Source of the DNA: Cryptomeria japonica
Lineage: Eukaryota; Streptophyta; Pinopsida; Cupressales; Cupressaceae
Length of the DNA stretch: 64,000 nt
Direction of reading: 5' to 3'
Assembly (NCBI RefSeq): GCF_030272615.1
Contig: NC_081409.1
Location: 206,567,190 to 206,631,189, forward strand
The notes under the pieces were generated by a model. That model was not told the DNA's origin. It was given only the letters and a program-made list of their open reading frames with translations, and searched no databases. The translations under genes were made by a program, and so were the position numbers. Positions 1-10,900 of this stretch are shown here, one piece after another (the stretch's first letter is position 1; every line of letters begins with the position of its first letter).

Positions 1-168
1 TTTCAAGAAATACACTACCTTACTTCTCACAAAGGGAGAGGCATCATTTGGTTAAAATAAGTTTTCCTTTTGCATATATAGTTGGTTAACTTTTCTACAC
101 TGAACTTGACATTGTTATGAGAAGATGTGAAGGGAAGCAAAAGTTTATGACATTTTGCATGCATATGT

Positions 169-850
169 CATGATGAACCTTGTGGAGGATATTTTGCTCC
201 CAAAAGAACTACTTTGAAGATACTAAACATAGGTTATAATTGGCCTAATTTACATAAGGATGTAGTCAAGTATACTAGGCAATATGATGGATGCTAGAGG
301 ATGAGTCACCCAACTTATAGTGATGAGATGCCCCTACAACCACAATTTGTTCTCAACATTTGACAAATGGGGGCTTGATTTTATAAGGCCTATATATTAT
401 CCTTCCAACAACAAGGAGTATATAATGGTCTACATTGACTACCTCACCAAGTGGGTGGAATTTCATGCCATGAAGCTTGCCAAAGATAATAAGGTTGTTG
501 AATTCTTGTATGAAGAAAATTTAACTAGATATGGAGTGCCTAGAGAAATTGTTACTAATTACGCACATCAATAGTGATCTAGGCACTAATTAATGAATAT
601 AACATTATGAATAAAAAATATATCCCTTATCATCTCCAATCTAATGGGGATAGGTTGAAGTTCCCAACAGAGACAATGAAGCCATATTAACAAAGATAGT
701 TACCTTGCACATGAAAGACTAGGTAGCTAGACATCCTGAAGTTTTGTACATATAGGATCTTATTGGAGTGTTTCCCTTACATTATACAACTCTTCTAGGG
801 GGTGTCTTCCTAGCTAGAAACTTGGCAACCATTTTGTGGTAGTTTGTAAT
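169..850 (+). pseudogene. Ty3/gypsy integrase relic
   Basis: Decayed integrase segment of a Ty3/gypsy retrotransposon. From 169 one frame reads HDEPCGGYFAPKRTT, then YTRQYDGC, resembling the zinc-binding region in front of the integrase core. A frameshift near 345-360 leads to the frame of 320-574, where DKWGLDFIRPI and YIDYLTKWVE match the first catalytic Asp region and GVPREIVTNY the stretch before the second, whose Asp is lost. Beyond the stop at 572-574 faint similarity (YHLQSNGD, for YHPQTNGQ) continues to about 850 with several stops. No LTRs are visible around it. It lies downstream of the host gene. Family assignment is confident; the edges are approximate. Confidence 0.8.
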
Positions 851-2340
851 TGAATTTGTGACTTTGTTTTGTATCTTGGTGTATTATGTGCTAACAATTA
901 CTACAAATTTGACATACAAGAATGAACAATAATAGAGAAAGAAAAATAAAGAATACAATATGAATGATCTCTTTGAAGTTACAAACTCCAAAACCTTTAT
1001 TTCAAAATTGAGAGTCAAAGGTCCCCTATTTTCTTAGCAAAATTGAACCAAAAAAGAATCCAGATTACACTGGGAGTTAATATATTTATAGCTTTCCCAA
1101 CCCATAACTAACTAATAACCAATTTTTTAGACTTAATGAAATATTTGAAACAATACTACAAAGCCATTTTAATGAACATGCATGTTTAACTCATCAAAAC
1201 AAAAATGAATTTAAACATTAATAAAAAGTTGTCTTTGTGTAAATTTTGGTAGGTATGTGATTATCAAGACATTATGTTGAACATCATACCTATATTGGTT
1301 GTAAATTTGTATTCTAAATGTATTCCTTGTACAACAATCTTCCACTTACTACAAAAATCTCTTGTTATCTCTTGTTTATTTAAGAGGTTACACTAGAAAA
1401 TTTTAAGACCTACATAAAAACATAATTCTTTGATGACTATTGATTCAAGAATGTTGTCAATATCCAAATTAGAGCGCATTTGTTACTTCAAACAGCATTC
1501 CTTTTTATTTCATTAGGAAATTCTATATAAACTCCAAAGTGATAGAACTGCCTTTACTTTTACCTTTCAAGACCAAAAATGTCTACATAACAAATGAGAT
1601 ATGCCTTGTTAGTTATTAGCCATCTTATAATGCAATCTACACGATTAGGGTAATTTATCCCTTCCCTTGTAGTCCATATGGCAAATCACACACAAAACAC
1701 TATATTTTTCCTAAAGTTATTAGGCTTGTATTTCAAAATTGGTAGATGGATGCAATCAAATTTCCATTATGAGTTACAACTATCTCTCCTATCTCAATCA
1801 ATTCTTAAAGGCATTATTAGAATATTTTATTTTTGAAAATGAATATGATTAGACACCTCACTGATTCATCCTTCTTAAACGCACTCAAGTATCTTACCTC
1901 CACTTCTTTTAAATGACCATAAAATCCTTATACTTGTGAATGGGGTTTCCTAAAAAAAAATCCTATAATCTCCATGTTAGAACATCCTCATATGTCATGT
2001 TATCTAGATCATAATTCCAATATACTAACAACATATTGGCATGAAAGATAATATGTTTGCTAACTATCTTACTAAAAATCCATCAATATTCTACAAATTC
2101 TTCTCATCTTAGTTTTGTCATTGAAAGAAATTTGTTTTTTTTCTTTATAAGACAATTAGATTTCACAAAGATAGGCTATGATAAAAGGAGTGAAAGGAAA
2201 TATCTAGATTAACCCATCTTGAGAATATGGGATACACATCTCTTTCAATATACCATAGTGATATAAAGGAGAATTTTATTTTCTAGAGATTCAAATAAAA
2301 TAAAATAAAAGATTAATATCTTATTGATATGATTAGAAGA
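851..2340. other. AT-rich stretch, no gene seen
   Basis: No supported reading frame, RNA gene or bounded element. The sequence is AT-rich with stops in all frames and is probably old, unrecognisable transposon debris. Confidence 0.5.
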
Positions 2341-2530
2341 TCATATTTCAGTCCTAAAAATATTCAAAATCTTAAAGATATCTTCGAAATTTTGAAAATT
2401 GAAAAAAAAAAAAAAAAAACTTGTTTGAAAAATGTCAACCTCAAATGATCAATAGAATATTCAAAATCCTAAAAATATCTTGCAAACTTTGAAAATTGAG
2501 AAAAATACTTCGCTTAAGAATGTCAACCTA
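2341..2530. repeat. degenerate direct duplication with poly-A run
   Basis: Two diverged copies of a block of about 100 bp (ATTCAAAATC, AAAGATATCTT, GAAAATTGA, then AATGTCAACCT). The first copy contains an 18-A run near 2402-2419. It abuts the 52-bp array on its right. Confidence 0.6.
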
Positions 2531-2676
2531 TGTTTCCTCCTAAAACTCCTCTTGTTCTATATGGTTTGTTCATCGTTGCAATTGTTTCCTCCTAAAACTC
2601 CTCTTGTTCTATATGGTTTGTTCATCGTTGCAATTGTTTCCTCCTAAAACTCCTCTTGTTCTATATGGTTTGTTCA
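2531..2676. repeat. 52-bp tandem repeat, 2.8 copies
   Basis: Units start at 2531, 2583 and 2635 with TGTTTCCTCCTAAAACTCCT and are identical over the compared length; the third unit stops after about 42 bp. Identity between copies points to recent expansion by slippage or unequal exchange. The short frame at 2678-2890 just after it is not convincing as a gene. Confidence 0.9.
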
Positions 2677-2890
2677 ATTGGATAATTGTCATGTTCAAAA
2701 TATGATCTTTTATCTGCTTCTTCAAGGACTTCAACTAGGTCAACTAATTGTTCGTCATCATCTGTATAAAATTGTCTTGCCATATATCTTGATTATTGCT
2801 ACTTTCAACCTAATGTCCTCTATTGCACTCTTCAAGATGAGTAGTTGCCATCCTATGAGTTATATCCTTATTATACTTTGTCTCTTGTAA

Positions 2891-5120
2891 GACAAGTTGG
2901 AACACAAAATTTAGTTTTTTCTTAACCTAATTGATAAAAAAATATTAATTTAATCTCAAAACAAAAACAAAAAATTACTCTTGAAAAATATGTCACATTG
3001 TGTTCAACTAAATTAGAAATATCCCTATAAAAAATATGTCCTCTATAGCTCTTACCGATTCTTAATTTAACTGTTTCAATAACGCAAGTTAAAATACGTA
3101 ACTATTTTCAAGGATTCAAATCAACACCGTTGTCAAACGGATAAGTAACATTTGTCAATTTCAGTGAAAAGTTCGAATTTGACTGAGGTCAAATACGTAG
3201 GTAACACCAACTTAATTAACTACAAGAACTTCGTGAAATTTCATACAATTTCAATCGAAAACCTTCCAATTTACCTCTATTAACGCAACCTCGGGAAAAA
3301 AAATGTTCTGAAATGGGCCTTATCTTTCATACAAATTTTGAACCATATATATACTTCCTAAAAGAAAGAACAAAAAGTTTCAAAAAAAGCAATTCCTAAA
3401 ACTTTTAATGCAAATCTCCCTGGTATTTGCAAACAATCTAAACACTTTCAGAAATTCCCACTCGGCATATAACCATCAACTGAAGGAAAGAGGGTGAACA
3501 TTTAAAAAATAAATAAAACGAATCGTCTATGTGGGAAGTTATAGGCTTAAAGCTTTAAAAAAATTTAAAAATTTATAGAAAAAATCAATAGCAGAGCATA
3601 TCGTACGTAACCCACCTATCCCTAATGGGTTTATAGCCAGTTATGTCTTGAGTAATCTATTTGACAAAGTAAAAATAATAAGAGTTGTAGATTTCCTAAT
3701 TAAGATACACAATAGAAGATCCAAGATGCATAAGGAAAAGGAGGTTTAGCAGTCAGTATTTTGTTTGCACTTTGTTTGGGCTTTGCATGCTTCCTTTGCT
3801 AGCTATCCATGGGTCCCATTGGCTGTTTGGCCTCGTGAATGTTATTAAAAACATTCATCCATTCATGCCTAGCATGTGAAGCTGGACAAAATGAAACAAG
3901 TGCGGATCTTCATGAAACAGATCTCAGATGAAAAAAAAGCAAATATGTGAAAGCCTCAAATTCTTTTATAAAAGAGGAAATAAGGAATCAATTTATATAG
4001 GATTAGAAAATGTAGGCAAGCATTACCTTTGATTATCATCTACAAGATGGCTAATGCGACTGTGTGCAATATTTGCAATCCATGATGTATTATGCCATTA
4101 ATCGCTTGCCCTAAATGCATTGTTTTTGTCATGACTTTGAACTTCACTGTTGCACTTGACATTATAGAGCTTGACATTATAGAGAAAACGAATGATTTGA
4201 TTGAATTAAAGCTTCAACTAAAAGTAGTTATTCCCATATGTGGCTTCTTACATCTGCTTACCAATGCGTGCTTGTTTAATGTTAGATCCAATATACAAGA
4301 TAACCGAGTAATTCTTGTACAAATAATGCCAAAAATAGTAACAGATCTAAATTCAAGACCTTGTTCTCAATGGGGGTGTCATATCAATAGATGGGCTACA
4401 AACCCATTCAATACAGCATGAATTTGATCGTGTAATGTCTTACTTTCTTAAAACCATATTACTTGAACGTCACTTTTGTTCCTCATTGGTGAACAACCAA
4501 CAGTGGAGAATATATGATTACAAAATTGTGTTCCTAGTAAATTATTACCAAAAGCGGCCTACATCTAATATGAAATTATATGAGAATATTTTAAACTCTC
4601 AAAACCATCAACCTAAAACCAAATGTCTTGCATAAGAAAAGGTATATTGAAAGGTAACAAGCCACCCCAATGCCGCTGCTATTCTAATCTTGTCACTGGA
4701 AATAATCCACACTGCAACGATAGAAAAATGATGCAGCTGAAGATTTTATTTGATGCAAACTAATATTCCTGGTTAAGTTAGTCTTAGTTAAGAGACTAAT
4801 TCGTAGATTATTTCTACTAAAGAATGATTCAGATTATATATCTTCAATCTTTGTCTTCAATAACAGAGACTTGAAAATATTGTTCACATACACAATGCAT
4901 TTTGAAACCATAGAAACTTGGACCAACTGGGTATATAATACTATCCAAAAAACATTTTTCAATAGAGATATAGCAATACCAACGTTGAAGTGAATATATA
5001 TATATACGTCCAATGAGGAGCAAATGACGATAGAATCTTGTTTATTTTGAAAAGTTGAAAGAGCCTTATTGCAGGTTTGCTCTCCAAAAGTTTGGTACTG
5101 TATAAGTATTAAAAGTTTTG
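2891..5120. other. intergenic stretch, no gene seen
   Basis: No supported gene. Small open frames at 4092-4421 and 4435-4635 have no recognisable domain, AT-rich codon use and no flanking gene structure. A short TA run occurs near 4997-5005. Confidence 0.5.
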
Positions 5121-5137
5121 CACATATTCTTAACCAT

Positions 5138-5815
5138 TAACAGCTGAGATCTTGGTCTGATCTGAGCACTGAGTATGGGCTTCCACAGTCCCATTGGAGG
5201 ACATACTGGGTGATCAGAGAAGCCTGTAAAGTACTGCAGTTTCCTATTAAGTCTGCCTCAGATGATGAGATGGTCAATAATGCTAGATGGAATGATGGTA
5301 CCTTGCTGGACAAAATGACCTCAAAATTGATTTACAGCTCTATAGTGGATACTAGTGCTGTGACCAGACACCTCAATGAATGCTGGAATCTGAACCTTAA
5401 TCCTGCCCAATGGTCTAAGCCTCTTGTTCATCTGTGGTCTAGTGTTGTAGAACCAAAGAAAGCATGTTTCAAATGGCTTCTTTTGTTGAAAAAGCGTCCC
5501 TTGTCTAAATCTGATGTTAATCTTTGCCCATCGTGTAAGGTTCCTGAAAATGTTTTGCATATCTTTTTTAAGTGCTTGTTTGCAAAAGAGCTTGGTTCAT
5601 GTTTTTGTCTGACTTAAATGATTGGTCTCTTAATTATAGTCAGTGTATCTTTGATATCTTAGTTGGATGTATTAAAGATCTTGGTAAAGCTTGCAACCTC
5701 TTCTGGCTTGTCCTTTCTATTGAAATTCTTTGGGAATGAATGGTATCAAGGCCGGATGAGGAAACTTATTGTGTCTTTTACAACACTCATTCTCAGTACT
5801 GTGACTATGCAGGTT
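5138..5815 (+). pseudogene. LINE ORF2 C-terminus with zf-RVT domain
   Basis: Reverse-transcriptase zinc-binding (zf-RVT) domain of a LINE ORF2. Visible marks are the Trp-rich block around LNPAQWSKPLVHLWSSVV, KKACFKWLLLL, then CPSCKVPENVLHIFFKC, matching the family pattern C-x2-C...E..xHxFxxC. At about 5590 the frame shifts by one; the other frame continues with NLFWLVLSIEILWE, like the conserved C-terminal W-rich segment of plant L1-type ORF2, then meets a TGA at 5738. At least one frameshift and one stop make it non-functional. The N-terminal domains are missing because of 5' truncation. Confidence 0.85.
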
Positions 5816-6640
5816 ACTATCACATTTGAAACCTTCAGAGACAGATTTGATGGGGTGAGGGACTTTGATCACACAGGTTCTAGCAGACCTGAGGCAATTT
5901 ATGCAAGTCATTGGCCTGCTTCAAGGAAGAGTAAGGCTGATTTTTTGAATGCCTTCATGGAGTTCCAGAACCAGTACAACAAGAAGCAACAGGTCACTCA
6001 CCTCAAAGACTTGGATATCAGAGATGGGAATAAAGTTTTTACTCCCACTGAAGATGACTTTATCAGTGAACCTCCCAGTGACTGTTATTATATGGATGTT
6101 CCTAGTGACAGAACTGTTAGAGACTTTGGGTGAAGACCTTGCATTTAGATGCCATTTTTGCAATGACAGTATGCAATATGCATAGGTGCAGTTCTTCGTT
6201 TGTCCCAGAATATATTAAGCTGTTTGCTTCAGACTTGGGTAACTATCACACTTGAAATTTCCAGAGTCAGATTTGATGAGCTGAGGGATCTGGATCATAT
6301 AGTTGCTAACAGGCTTTCATGGAGTTCCAGAACCAGTATAGCAAGAAGTTCCAGGACACACTCTGCAAAGACTAGCATTTCTGAGCTGAGAATAGAGTAT
6401 TCACTCCTGATGATGATGAATCCACCAATGCCTCCTACTGGTTGTAATGATATGGATCTTCTTAGTGACAATTTTACAGTAATTGCAGGGTAAAATATTA
6501 TTCACTTTTGAGTCTTTCATGGTACCTAACACTCACTCTACAGGTGGCAGTTCATCGTTTGTCACAGACAATACAACACTGATTGCCTCAGACTGGGATA
6601 TTCGTGCAGATATTACAGTGCCAGACTTTGCTACTATGAT
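5810..6640 (+). repeat. diverged direct repeats in the LINE 3' region
   Basis: Related blocks recur: GGTTACTATCACA near 5812 and GTAACTATCACA near 6238; CATGGAGTTCCAGAACCAGT near 5958 and 6318; GCAGTTC(T/A)TCGTTTGTC near 6187 and 6546. The copies differ by internal deletions. This explains the overlapping small open frames here, none of which is a recognised protein. Confidence 0.7.
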
Positions 6641-6921
6641 GGTATCCTCAGCTCTTGGTTATGGTGCTATAGCAGTTTACTCCATTCTTGTGATTGGACT
6701 GTTTCATTCAGCAGATACTATGTTTCCAAGTTCTGAATTTGGTATTGGATGTAAGTTCATAACGTCATCAGGGTGTTAAGACTTAAGTCTGTAGGCTGGT
6801 CTTCCAGTGATATTACTATGTAATCATGTAATGTGACAACAGTCTTGGTACTCTGCCCTCTATGCCGTGACTGAATGTACTCTCACTCTCTTTTAGTAAT
6901 ATATTATCAATTAAAAAAAAG

Positions 6922-7801
6922 GTTGAAAGAGATAATTTGTTAATTTCCAAATACACAAGGAAAAAGAAAAACGTTGCAGATTTCTTACAGCGATTTGAAC
7001 TACTGAACAGTAAATGCAGAAAATTAGAATAGCATCAAACTTTCAACATGAAAATAAGTACTTGTTTAGGAGAAAGATTGATTTACATCCTAATGTTAAT
7101 TAAAAATGCATGAATTGCATATTTTTGTGATTAGATTTGCAATACCATTGTTTTTCAATGAGGACATGTAGTAACATGCAATTAAACAAACTAACCATGT
7201 TGTGCAAGACTCGTATCATCTTTTGAAGTAGTCAATATTCCAAGTTCCCCGATGAATAAAGATGATCAACGTTTTTCTCCTATAACTTCATTTATATCAA
7301 AATCAATCCTTCTTGTTTCAGATATCAAGATTCTTTATCCCGTGGTGCATTGAAATATTCATTGTAATATATATCTTTGAAGTAGTTTAGCCCTCTGCTG
7401 TAAGTAAAGAGAATAAACTGCTTAAAATACTCTACAGTCTAGTATAGGCATGTAAATCAATAATTTATCGACATTGACAGCCCCAGTCATATAAATGCAC
7501 CAAGATGACAGTAAAGCTTGTTCTTTCAAGCATAAGATTTGGAATCAGTACGTCAGCTCTATACTGTAAATAGTAATCAACCACTCAGTAACTCTTTAGT
7601 ATAATATGTATCATGGGTAAGCAGTCCATGCAGAGCTTCTTAGTGTGAATATTAGATAACTACTCACTAATTTTATCATAGAAATGCATTAACCATAGTC
7701 TTTCATCATGCCCTCAATCGTTGAGAAATCTAAGCTGGATATTACATGATTTGATATAAGTTGACATTTTATATACAGGACATTCATTGGCAAATGTACA
7801 T
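6922..7801 (-). other. 3' flank and probable 3' UTR of the RING-CH gene
   Basis: No coding sequence. The part next to 7801 should contain the 3' UTR of the minus-strand RING-CH gene, whose stop codon is at 7804-7802. I could not place a polyadenylation site with confidence. Confidence 0.4.
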
Positions 7802-7918
7802 TCAACCTGAACGGGTAGCTCTTGTCCTTGAAGCCCAAATACCAAAAACAAGGAACATAAAAACAAATACAATTGCCCAGTAGCGTGCTCGTCCATACCT
7901 GATCCTTGGTAGCACAGC
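7802..7918 (-). CDS. RING-CH gene, exon 3 (third membrane segment, stop)
   Basis: The acceptor TTTTGCAG precedes GCT at 7918. The exon encodes 38 residues (322-359), starting AVLPRIRYGRARYWAIV, with hydrophobic segment VFVFMFLVFGIW and a basic tail ending RSG before TGA at 7804-7802. The frame continues exactly from exon 2 (phase 0). Longer open frames over the same bases, such as 7689-8114, are shadows in other frames. The YWAI...FGIWASR block is the conserved C-terminus of this plant family. Confidence 0.9.
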   Translation of the reverse strand, partial: AVLPRIRYGRARYWAIVFVFMFLVFGIWASRTRATRSG

Positions 7919-10900
7919 CTGCAAAATATGCAAAAATTAGTTTAGTGATACATACAGGAAGTAAAGATGAAAGTCTAGTGGAGATCCCATGTATCATGCA
8001 TAAAAAATCTTGGAAATGGAGTTCATAACTATATCTCAAATAGAAACATACAAAAACTAGTGTAATATATCCAAAAAGGAAGGAAGAAAATCTATTGAAG
8101 ATCCCATGTATCATGCATAAAAATCATAGAAAGAGAGTTCATAACTATATTTCAAATACAAACGATAGAATACAAAATTTCCAAATGACCTTCTAACTCT
8201 ATATGGCTACCTTAAGAGATCTGAGCAAGTAAATGCTGCAACATTGCACTGTAAACTGCTACTATGAAGCTAATTAAATTGCAACTTCTAAAATTCACAG
8301 ATTTCCCTGTACATGATAATAAATGAGATAGTATAGAGCAACTAAAAAAATGGTGCATTAGTTAGTAGCAAAATGTTTGTTGAATAGGAATGTCATTTGA
8401 AGGAAGGCTCAACAAGGGTAAAACCAAAAACTCTGCTGACTCACCAAGACTGGCAAGTCCATTGGCGGGCCAAGTCGACTCACCATGGACTCGTGAACTT
8501 CAGTCATTAGGAGAGGAAAGAGGAAGATGCAGTCTTTAATTTGCTGATTTTCACATTTGGACATATCAATATATGTGATTTTGTAAACATTTATAAACTT
8601 ATGCTGCTGTTATACATTTTAAAGTTTGAAACTGAGTATAAATGATGAAATTTCAAATATTGAGCGTTTGGAGATCATATGACATGTGTAATGTTTCAAT
8701 TATGGCTCTTGTGTTCTCTAAATGCATTAATTTCTTTTTTATTTTTTGTAAAACTACATTTTTCTTTTTTGTCGAGTCCTTTCCCGAGTTTAGTCTGAGT
8801 CCGAGTCCGAGTCCGAGTCCAATTTTTGGGCTGCTGAGTCCGCGACGAGCCCGAGTTTTCCAACTATGGGTAAAACAATACAATTTTATGGCTGTTGTCG
8901 GCATAAATTGCCTATTGTTATGTTTGATGATATTTGTTATCCGATAAGATATTAATTAATTGTATTGAGTCAGGTGTCAGTGTCGGGTGGTTATGTGTCG
9001 GTTGATTGACGGTTGTGTACCTCTCGGCAACTGTCGGGTCCTTTAAATATGTTGTGTACTGTCAAGGAAGGGGGATGGTATTGTCGGATCTAGTGTAATC
9101 CTTGGCTGACCATCTTTGGTCTCTTCTCTGTAATAATTGAATGTGCGAATAAAGATATATTTTATGCCGTGTCTGGTATGCATTGTCATGTACATTATTA
9201 TTTCCTAAATTTAATTTACCAGTTGTACCAGTAAACATTTTGGCGCCATTGCCTTAAAAAAAATCGGATCAGCCTTGAGTGATTCATGTCCGTAGATCCC
9301 TTCAAAGGTGAGAAGAGGCCACAGGGTGGTCAAGCCCAAGCAATTAGGTTATCTGCCGACCCTCAGCCGTAGGGAGCACAGAGACGAGTTGAAGCCTGGA
9401 AGTACTCGGAGTGTTGGGACGCTGGAGGTGGACGTGTAGAGGATGCGTGCGTGTCTAAGAGTGCAAGGAAAGCACCGGAACGTAGCGGTCGGTACAGTTC
9501 ACTTAGGTCTAACACACCTAGAAGTACTCGAAGTGTTGGGGACGCTAAAGGTGGACGTGTAGAGGATGCTTGCGTGGCCGAGAATGTAGGGAAAGCACCA
9601 GAACGTAGCAATCGAAACAATCCACCCAGGTCCGACACACAAGGCGAATACACACGTACCTTTCGAGTGAAAATAATGTTGAACACCCAGGAGAAGCAGA
9701 AACTGCCAAAGTTTACAAGAGACGGGTCGGAGGACCCGGTACGGCATTGCAAAACATGCATAACCATTTGGGAGGCAAATGGCCAAGATGACAGGGACTA
9801 CTAGTTGAAGGCGTTTCTCGCCATCCTTCGGGGGATCGCCATTGACTGGTACGCAGACCTTGACGCCCAGCACAAGACAAGATGGAGTGATCTAAAGAAG
9901 GCATTCCAGGAGGAATTCAAACTCTTGAGGGATGATAATGAGATTGTGGCTGAAATCTATAATACTAAGTAAGGGAAAAATGAGAGTGTACGCGCTTACA
10001 ACCGTAGGCTCAAAGAACTGTTGAACAAGATGGAAAACCAGCCAGCCGACAAGTTGAAGAAGAGGTGGTTCACGGAGGGACTGATACCCTCACTGCGCAA
10101 GAAGATGAAAGTAGTGCCTCCATCCTCATACGCCAATGCGTACAATTGAGCGATGGACATCGAGAGTGAAAATAAAACCTCCTCCCCAGAGAAGAGGAAG
10201 ACCAATGATGATGAGAGCACCGAAGGTAGCAGTGACAAAGAATCCGAAACCGTACGAGCACTTCGACAAGATATGTTGAGAATGATGAAAGAATTGAAGG
10301 CTAAGAAAGGAACCAGCAATGAAGGTAATGAACTATGGTGTATTGAGTGCAAAAGGGAGGGGCACACGAAAGCTAATTGTCCTAGAAATATGTTTTGTGA
10401 AATTTGCCAAGTGCTGGGGCATTCAATCAACCAGTGCCCGTACAATTTGATGAGAAGTACACAAGTACTCTTCACACAGGGAGAGTCCAGCCCATCGAAA
10501 TCATAGAATGTATCACCAAGTGGTTATGGAAATCAATGAGGGCAGAACCAAATACAGTACGACTCCAAAGGACATCCTATCATACAGTGTCGGCAATGTA
10601 GTGAATGGGGACACTTTGCGAGAGACTGCCATAACAAGAAAGACAACATACAATTATTGTGCAAATGGTGTGGACCAAGTGACCATGAAGACACCAACTA
10701 CCCGAATCACAAGGGTATTAATATGCTGGACGTGGAGGAACAAGAGGACGTAGTTTTGGCAATCACAAGAGCACAAACAAAGAAGGCAATGTATTCAAAC
10801 TCTGGTATGGAAAAGGAACAAGCCGAAGTAGAACAAGTGTTGGCGAAGGAACAAGTAACTTCCAATGGAACTGCAAGTATGTCATTGCGGGAGTCAGAGA

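Larger units (their letters stand above)
5130..6921 (+). mobile_element. 5'-truncated LINE (non-LTR) retrotransposon
   Basis: The 3' part of a plant LINE, beginning in the C-terminal region of ORF2 and running through a long 3' region to an A-rich tail (ATCAATTAAAAAAAA, ending about 6921). The 5' part with endonuclease and reverse transcriptase is absent, as expected for 5'-truncated target-primed insertion. It lies about 0.9 kb downstream of the host gene's stop codon and in the opposite orientation to that gene. Target-site duplications were not identified. Confidence 0.8.

Noticed and set aside
7689-8114. 141-codon minus-strand open frame
   Set aside because: It runs across the exon 3 acceptor and reads exon 3 in the wrong frame; the frame giving RIRYGRARYWAI is the real one.
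8642-8947. 101-codon plus-strand frame and its minus-strand shadow
   Set aside because: It crosses the right end of the hAT MITE into LTR sequence; the Ser-Pro run comes from GAGTCC repeats.
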